Part shown: positions 58,521 through 64,000 of the stretch, in pieces
Layout of the letters: every line of letters begins with the position of its first letter
Position numbering within the stretch: the stretch's first letter is position 1
Origin: Myripristis murdjan
Taxonomy: Eukaryota > Chordata > Actinopteri > Holocentriformes > Holocentridae
DNA: 64,000 nucleotides
Direction of reading: 5' to 3'
Assembly (NCBI RefSeq): GCF_902150065.1
Contig: NC_043987.1
Coordinates: forward strand, 25,261,987 to 25,325,986
Made by a program: the position numbers and the translations under genes
Notes under the pieces: model-generated
Database searches by the model: none
What the model saw: the letters and a program-made list of their open reading frames with translations, nothing else
Told to the model about the DNA's origin: nothing

Positions 58521-60317
58521 GATGTAGGGGTCACAAGACTGGAATAATGTTTTTGCAGAGATAGCTGCCCAAAGAGCCGTTTCCCCGCCATCACCACACA
58601 TGCAGTGTGCTCACTTTCTTAACCCCTCACCTGTTTGCAGAGCTGCATAGCTCTGAATAATTGCTTGTATTGCAGGAATGTTAGGCCTAATGAAAACATG
58701 TCATTAACATCCTAAAAGCATAAAGACATGTCTTTAAGCTTTTAGGATATCAAAACATAACTAATTTAACAACTAGCTGACATCATACCAATTAGCCTAC
58801 GTAATTTCAAGTTTATTTCATGTAAAATTCTAATGAATGGACGTTTTACTCAGTGATTCCTTATATTATCTCAGGCTGTTCTCATTCAGTATTCGTACAA
58901 ATTCCTTCCTTCCTACGAAAAGTATTGCACTCTAATTCGTATATAACCCATGTAATTGTGAGCCAGAAAGTTGTGATCACGTGACCTATGCGCAGCAGGC
59001 TGGTCTTTCTGTGAAAACAATAAATGGCGGACATTCCTTTTATTCTCAGTGGAAAATGCAATATTTTAAGATAGCTTATGCATTCAAATGCGTTTTGATA
59101 ACATTTCTAGCGGGAAATGTGCATTTTATTGTTGCTATGGCTGTTGCTATGGACGCTGCTACCACTGTCGCTGATGTAGCTTCCGCTCGGAAGTATTTTC
59201 CTCACTGTCACCGTGGAAATCTGGGGAGGGTGGCGTGGGGTTAACCTGCTCTCACAGAAGTCCGTGAAATGAGCCTGATCTCTTAATAACGCATTGCATG
59301 CTCCTCACACGTAACCTGTTTTAATCATAGATTTCTATGGTTTTAATTCCGTGTGGTCACCACACAAACAGTGTCCACTGAAAGTCAGCGAGGATCCGTG
59401 CTGGACACACGGATTCTCGGCTTCAAAGACGTCACGCTGTGGGTGGTGGTTCATAGATCCCGGAAGTGCAAATTTAATCGATATTCCGGAAAAAGTCTGA
59501 TTATTAGCCATGACGTTGTAACCATCCAAGGCAGACTTACCACGAGCTATGAGGATGTGTAACGATGGCATGTGCTTCTGCCGAGTCCACAAGTCCCGTA
59601 TAATATCAACTGTATTTTATGAAAACACGTTTTATTTGCGATGTCATATCACGGAGAAGCACTACATTACCCATAATCCTAATGTTTATCAGCGACGTGT
59701 CTGATTTGACTTTCATCAGTAAAGTCAGTAAAGTGCATGAAAGTTGATAATATGCTGATATGTTTCGCCATTGAACACAACCCTTTCAGTCAGCGAAACA
59801 GAGCGGGTGGAAAAACCGCGGAAACACGTCAAAATAGCACTAAAGATTTATATATATATTTTTTATCTTTCATAACACATCTTTATTCATGATATAAACA
59901 TAGGCTACATGTTAAGGTTATACTTTTGCTGTTGAAAAACTACCGTATGTATATAAACCTAATTTCAAAACTTTTACCCTAACCCAGAAGAAGCGTGCCA
60001 GGACTACAATCTGCGCGGAGTTGCAACACACAGAGGTGTCCTGCGCCATAGGTTTTGTAGTTCTAATATGTTATGTCCATTATGTGATGTTGTGATCACT
60101 AATTTTTCAATCTTCATTATAGTTTTTGGGTGTGGGAAGAACGCCTGTTTGGTCAGATTTTAATTTTTTTTTTCTTAAGATAGTGAAATCATGTTTTTTC
60201 CATGTTTTGACACGAGTTAGTAGCGCCCCCTATTGGTTTGACATCGGGCATTATAGTAGAGGTCAAGAGCTTTCCAAAAATGTTGACCCCATGTCTGTGC
60301 CATTTTTTTTGTTGCTG
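58521..60317. other. No gene recognised
   Basis: AT-rich unique-looking sequence. The open frame at 58981-59244 has no family resemblance and unconvincing composition. Confidence 0.55.
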
Positions 60318-60728
60318 CACTGTAAGCCTTTAAAAATGTCTCAGGTGCAAGGTTCAAAGGGCATTCCTGAGGAGCAGGAACTGCCCACTGGTCTCACACT
60401 GAGATATGTTACTCCATAGGTCAAGACCTTTCAAACGATGTCTTCATTGTTGTTCTATGACAAAGTTTGATTTTCATCGTGCTCCAAGTCAAGGCTGTCT
60501 CAGGTGTACATCTGCAGACCTCTTTTAGGACCAAGCTTGATAAAATCAGTCAAACTTCTTTAAGGGGGTATTTAATGGCCAAATTTATTCATAATATTGA
60601 TGTTAGTCTTATACACAGTCATACTTTTCAATTTGGACCATTTCAAAGTTTTTTTTCAATGTTTCATATTTCATATTTTCCCATTAACTTAATATGGCCA
60701 CCTGAGACACCTTTAAAGGCTTACAGTG
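60318..60728. mobile_element. Inverted-repeat element, about 411 bases
   Basis: cactgtaagcctttaaaaatg at the left end recurs inverted (ctttaaaggcttacagtg) at the right, over about 30 bases with few mismatches. The body is non-coding. Confidence 0.65.
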
Positions 60729-60779
60729 TTATGAAAACACCCCCATTAGAGTGCCTGTAGAGAGATCTCCTCCTGATAA

Positions 60780-60874
60780 AATGAACACAGCAAATAATCG
60801 ACCAGTCAGATTTTGGTCGACCAAGAACATATCGACCAATAAATCAACCAGCTGACTAGCAGACTACAGCCCTG
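60780..60874. mobile_element. hAT-like terminal fragment
   Basis: aatcgaccagtcagattttgg, tcgaccaagaac and the end gactacagccctg (inverted: cagggctgtagtc) match a common fish hAT-type terminus. One end only. Confidence 0.5.
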
Positions 60875-61186
60875 CAATTAAGCATTGGCATTTTTTTTTT
60901 TTTTTTTTTAAAAGCTGAAGTCAACTTAACTCGATAGTGACATGCTTTAGTTTCTCTTTCATACATTTGAATGCTTCATGAATCTCATGAGGGACCTGCA
61001 GGGCCAAGTGTGTGTGTTGTCAGCATTGTTCACAGGATGTCTTTGCAGCTTTTGGTGCTCTTGGTGTGTCTGCACAGTAAAGGATTAGCAAAACTTGAGG
61101 AGGATGAGCAAACTTTACCCTACTGCATTAACAGGAAGCTAGTTGTCTTCCTCTTTTTTTGCCATCTTTTTCTCACATTCACTTAG

Positions 61187-61314
61187 GTTGGGACTGTGAC
61201 ATGTCTTCACTGCTGCTGTTAGTGTATTTGCTCCTTCCAACTGCCCAAGGCTGGAGAAAGCCGGGGAGAATGTCAGCTATGCATGCCATAGAACACCTTG
61301 TGGTATTTCTAAAG
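61187..61314 (+). pseudogene. Exon of a teleost uncharacterised multigene family
   Basis: After acceptor ttcacttag the frame reads GWDCDMSSLLLLVYLLLPTA then QGWRKPGRMSAMHAIEHLVVFLK, ending at donor aaag|gttagt. L-L-P-T-A-Q-G...G-x-x-S-A followed by F-L-K recalls a large fish family of uncharacterised proteins, some auto-named as SAM-domain proteins. It joins in frame to the exon at 61889. The match is from memory and moderate. Confidence 0.55.
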
Positions 61315-61367
61315 GTTAGTCACTTTTTAAGGCAGTGTTTGAGTCGGTTTATATTCAGATTCAGATG

Positions 61368-61549
61368 ATTAAAGGACAATTCCGGTCTTAATTGACCCAT
61401 AGCCTTATTGTTTGAGGTCACAACATGCTGTCCATAGGAAAGAGAACAAGAAAATTTGGAACAACCTAGACTGGATTAAGGACAAGGAGGTCGTAGTGAG
61501 CGCTAAGAATAGGGCTATGGGTCAATTTTCACTGGAACTGTGCTTTAAT
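61368..61549. mobile_element. MITE, about 180 bases
   Basis: aattgacccatagcc near the left end recurs inverted (gggctatgggtcaatt) near the right. The outer ends ttaaaggacaattcc and gaactgtgctttaa also pair. It lies in the intron between the two broken exons at 61.2 and 61.9 kb. Confidence 0.65.
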
Positions 61550-61771
61550 CCCAGGAGGGCAATTCTGTTTTTCAGTCAACCCATCCATTAGAAAAGTTAA
61601 AAGAGCATAAGTATAAAGAGTTAAGTAGAATAAGTAAGCAAATAAATAATTACTGCAACAGTCATACAACATCACCTATGTTGTGGTACAAGTGTCCCAC
61701 ACAAGCATCCTACACTGACACAAACAGCACACACTTCACTCGCCAGTGACAGCACATACAGTAAGGTGCAA

Positions 61772-61839
61772 GGGACTAGTATTGCAGTGGTTATGTATGA
61801 TATTCATTTAACATCCATAACCACTGCAATACTAGTCCC
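61772..61839. repeat. Perfect 24-base hairpin with 20-base loop
   Basis: The arm gggactagtattgcagtgg plus ttatg (61772-61795) is repeated exactly inverted at 61816-61839. No decay is visible. Confidence 0.9.
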
Positions 61840-61888
61840 ATATGTACAGTAGAATTATGTTTACATTAGATTTTTTTTTCTCCCACAG

Positions 61889-62203
61889 ACCGGGAACAGC
61901 ATCCAGGGGAATTGAGATGCTATCACCCAGACCCGTCAGCCGTACCTCCTCGCTGTTGGAACGTCTAGAACCAACCTCCATGGGTCTTTTGTCATCATTG
62001 ACAGGATCGCCATCCCGTGCCGCGCAACAACTTCACTTGAGGCCTTTGATGAGCTCTTCAAAGCCCATTTCGTCTTTGGCATCAAGTACAATGAATTCCT
62101 CAGAAACATGTACATGTTCATTCAGACGACCATTTTCAACATTGTTGGTCCAGTTGTTGGTCTTGGACTAGTCAAAGAAAATCCTTGTGTCATTGAACTC
62201 TGA
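61889..62203 (+). pseudogene. C-terminal exon of the same family, with an early stop
   Basis: After acceptor ctcccacag the frame reads TGNSIQGN, a TGA stop, and then DAITQTRQPYLLAVGTSRTN, LHGSFVIIDRIAIPC and FDELFKAHFVFGIKYN to a terminal stop. Everything after the TGA is clean and protein-like. The single internal stop and the isolated setting suggest a recently broken gene copy. Confidence 0.6.
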
Positions 62204-62256
62204 TCAAGATTTCTGCAGTAGCCTTGACAGACCTTTTTCCCAGATTACATTGACAT

Positions 62257-62425
62257 GATTTGTTTTATTTGCAAATCCCGTCACTCCAACACAAATGTGT
62301 TGGTGAGGCATCTAAAATTGATGCATGGACTATGTCCTGGAAGGATGCTCAGATTAAAATGTGTTGAAGCTGGGTGTGCACATTTTTGGAACCTTTTCTG
62401 GATTTCGTAAACATATGAAAACCCT
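62257..62425 (+). pseudogene. C2H2-type N-terminal exon of the same family, frameshifted
   Basis: The frame reads MICFICKSRHSNTNVLVRHL then KLMHGLCPGRMLRLKC, a C-x2-C...H-x4-H finger typical of the first exon of this family. The homologous reading F-G-T-F-S-G-F-R-K-H continues one frame over, so there is a frameshift near 62376. Its place downstream of the C-terminal exon suggests a second gene copy or a shuffled fragment. Confidence 0.5.
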
Positions 62426-63069
62426 AACCCTTTAAAACATTTAAAAACAATTTTAATATTTTATATTTATATGCTTGTATTGCATGTGTTGTGTACATGC
62501 ATTTACAAAAGTTAAAAAAAATGTTTGAAACACTTTTTAAATAATTAATATTTTGTATTGATATACATGTATTGAATGTGTTTTGTAATAAACATTTTCC
62601 TGTAATTTGTCTCAGTTTGTCCTTAAGATTTGTAGAACTTGTTAAATGGTAAATAGAATAAAAAGATAAGCAAATAGGCTGACTCTAGCAAGAGAAAGTA
62701 GGAATAGACTCTGAATAGAGATAAACTAAGATGACCCCATTAAGAGTGAGTTGACTCTGGAAAGAGTTGTTGTCTTCAAGAGTAAATTTTTCTTCACTCT
62801 CTGTGGAGTTTATCTTGGCGATATTCTCACTCTCTAAAGAGTACATTTAACTGAATAATTTACTCTAGGAGCAGAGTGAAAGTTATTCTCTGTGGAGCGG
62901 GACCAATAGGTCTCTATGACAGAGTTAAAATCGACTATAAGAGTTAATACAACTGTCAATTTTACTGTGTAATGAACCTTGGCTGTGGCTGACAAATAGG
63001 AGGTTTTATTTATGTATTTATTTTTCAGTGAAAAGGTGAAGTTTAAATGGGGATTCAATTTATTTTTTC
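62426..63069. other. No gene; agagt-rich decayed repeat
   Basis: The second half (62680-62960) is dense in actct/agagt words in both orientations, suggesting a folded or tandem decayed element. Confidence 0.45.
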
Positions 63070-63510
63070 TTACTTGTGACTGTTTTAAAGTTTGGTGCAA
63101 CATAATTTAATGGTTAACTGTCATCTGTTTTTTTTGTTTTTGTTTTTTTTTTTTTTTTTTTTTATATGATGGAGCCTTGGGGGCACAACCCAAGGGTGGG
63201 GTGCGCCCACAGAAATTTTATTTAATTGCGAAGTTAATTTCCATATTGCCTAATCAAACACCAAATTAAAACAGCTGCAGAACACATTATGTTGCGTGCT
63301 AGATCCTGATATAACTCTTTATAAACCCTATGAGTCTAAATGTTAAAAAAAAAAGTGCACCTACCTTATGTCTTCCCTCGGTGTGTTAGTGCTGTACTTT
63401 GTGTTGCAGTGAGATTGGAGTGTGCTGTCGTCTGTGACAGTGGTGTGTAGATATGCATATTTGTGGCTTAAAAATCTCAATAAAACGTTTGAAAAACCAC
63501 AATAGGAGTT
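63070..63510. repeat. Dispersed repeat, copy 2
   Basis: Second copy of the element at 54.9-55.4 kb, same strand, with a different central insertion (ggggcacaacccaagggtgg). Confidence 0.7.
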
Positions 63511-63961
63511 ATTCACATAACTTTGGCAGAGAAACTGATTTTCTGATTGACAGGGCTGTGCATGCCGTCAGTGTGACAGTAGACCAATATTGTGCAAGAA
63601 TGCCTCTGGTATTTTCCCAGGCTTGAACAAAATGAGTTTCACTCAGTCTGAGATTTCCTCTCTGAAAGACTGTGCCGCTGTTGAGACTGATGCCCATGTC
63701 ACATAACACAAACCACACCTGTCCACAGGTGTCACAAACAGTCCACTAGTCACCGCCCACTGACCTCACAGTAAGGGCAGCCGCAGGTCTACTGAAGATT
63801 ACTTTGGGGGAATCAACAACAAAAAAATATGAAACTCTAGGCTTTTGATCCCGTCTGAATCTGAAGTGTCCAAGCAATGCCCTGAAAAGGCACTTGAAAA
63901 AAAAAACTTGGCCTCATGCACAAACACACACAGATTATCTCCCTCCTCAGACTGTACGTGC

Positions 63962-64000
63962 AGTGCATTCAGAAAGTATTCAGACCCCCTTCACTTTTTT
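63962..64000. mobile_element. Start of a Tc1-type element, cut by the window end
   Basis: cagtgcattcagaaagtatt followed by cagaccccc and ttcacttttt is the well-known terminal inverted repeat of a fish Tc1-like transposon. The rest lies outside the window. Confidence 0.75.

Noticed and set aside
58981-59244. Plus-strand 87-codon frame
   Set aside because: No family match and no supporting gene structure.
1-64000. CRISPR arrays, bacterial operons, riboswitches
   Set aside because: The sequence is vertebrate nuclear DNA; the tandem repeats seen are microsatellites, minisatellites and duplicated exons without spacer structure.

Overview
This is vertebrate nuclear DNA, almost certainly from a teleost fish. 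The few coding exons are split by GT..AG introns, (CA)n/(TG)n microsatellites are dense, and the mobile elements are typical of fish (Tc1/mariner, hAT-like MITEs, LINE tails). Two host genes are clear, along with a tRNA-Cys cluster and fragments of a third gene family. Most other open reading frames are chance products of microsatellites.

Layout. 1-10 kb: microsatellite-rich intergenic DNA holding four nearly identical tRNA-Cys(GCA) genes on the minus strand, spaced about 1.8-2.0 kb apart, plus at least six decayed copies and Tc1-family debris. 10-22.8 kb: no gene seen; microsatellites, a LINE 3' tail, a (TTAGGG)3 tract and a perfect DR1 site. 22.9-26.3 kb: the connexin gene gjc1 (Cx45 type), with its whole 485-residue coding sequence in one exon. 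26.3-32 kb: intergenic.

32.1-57.0 kb, minus strand: an alpha-2,8-sialyltransferase gene close to ST8SIA6. Its catalytic exons (32.1-37.4 kb) are single copy. Upstream of them the stem region has been multiplied. A small phase-2 stem exon (69-78 bp, ending in a K-[KR]-Q-E-[DE]-N-like motif) occurs as six intact copies, one half copy and one stub between 38.3 and 51.5 kb. A second stem exon (81 bp, GPQGPY...PCxDC) occurs twice. There are two separate signal-anchor first exons, at 40.7 and 57.0 kb. Every stem exon keeps the same phase, so any combination would join the catalytic exons in frame. Nearly all the repeated exons have a (TG)n run directly before the 3' splice site. A 1.6-kb minisatellite (48.4-50.0 kb) lies inside the array. 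This looks like a recently expanded, possibly alternatively spliced, variable-stem sialyltransferase and is the main finding.

57-64 kb: a GC-rich segment that may be the 5' end of an unrecognised plus-strand gene, a young hAT-type MITE with a perfect 8-bp target duplication, several other inverted-repeat elements, and broken plus-strand exons of a large teleost family of uncharacterised proteins (C2H2-type N-terminus, FDELFKAHF-type C-terminus). The window ends inside a Tc1 terminal repeat. All calls come from reading the sequence; no database search was possible.
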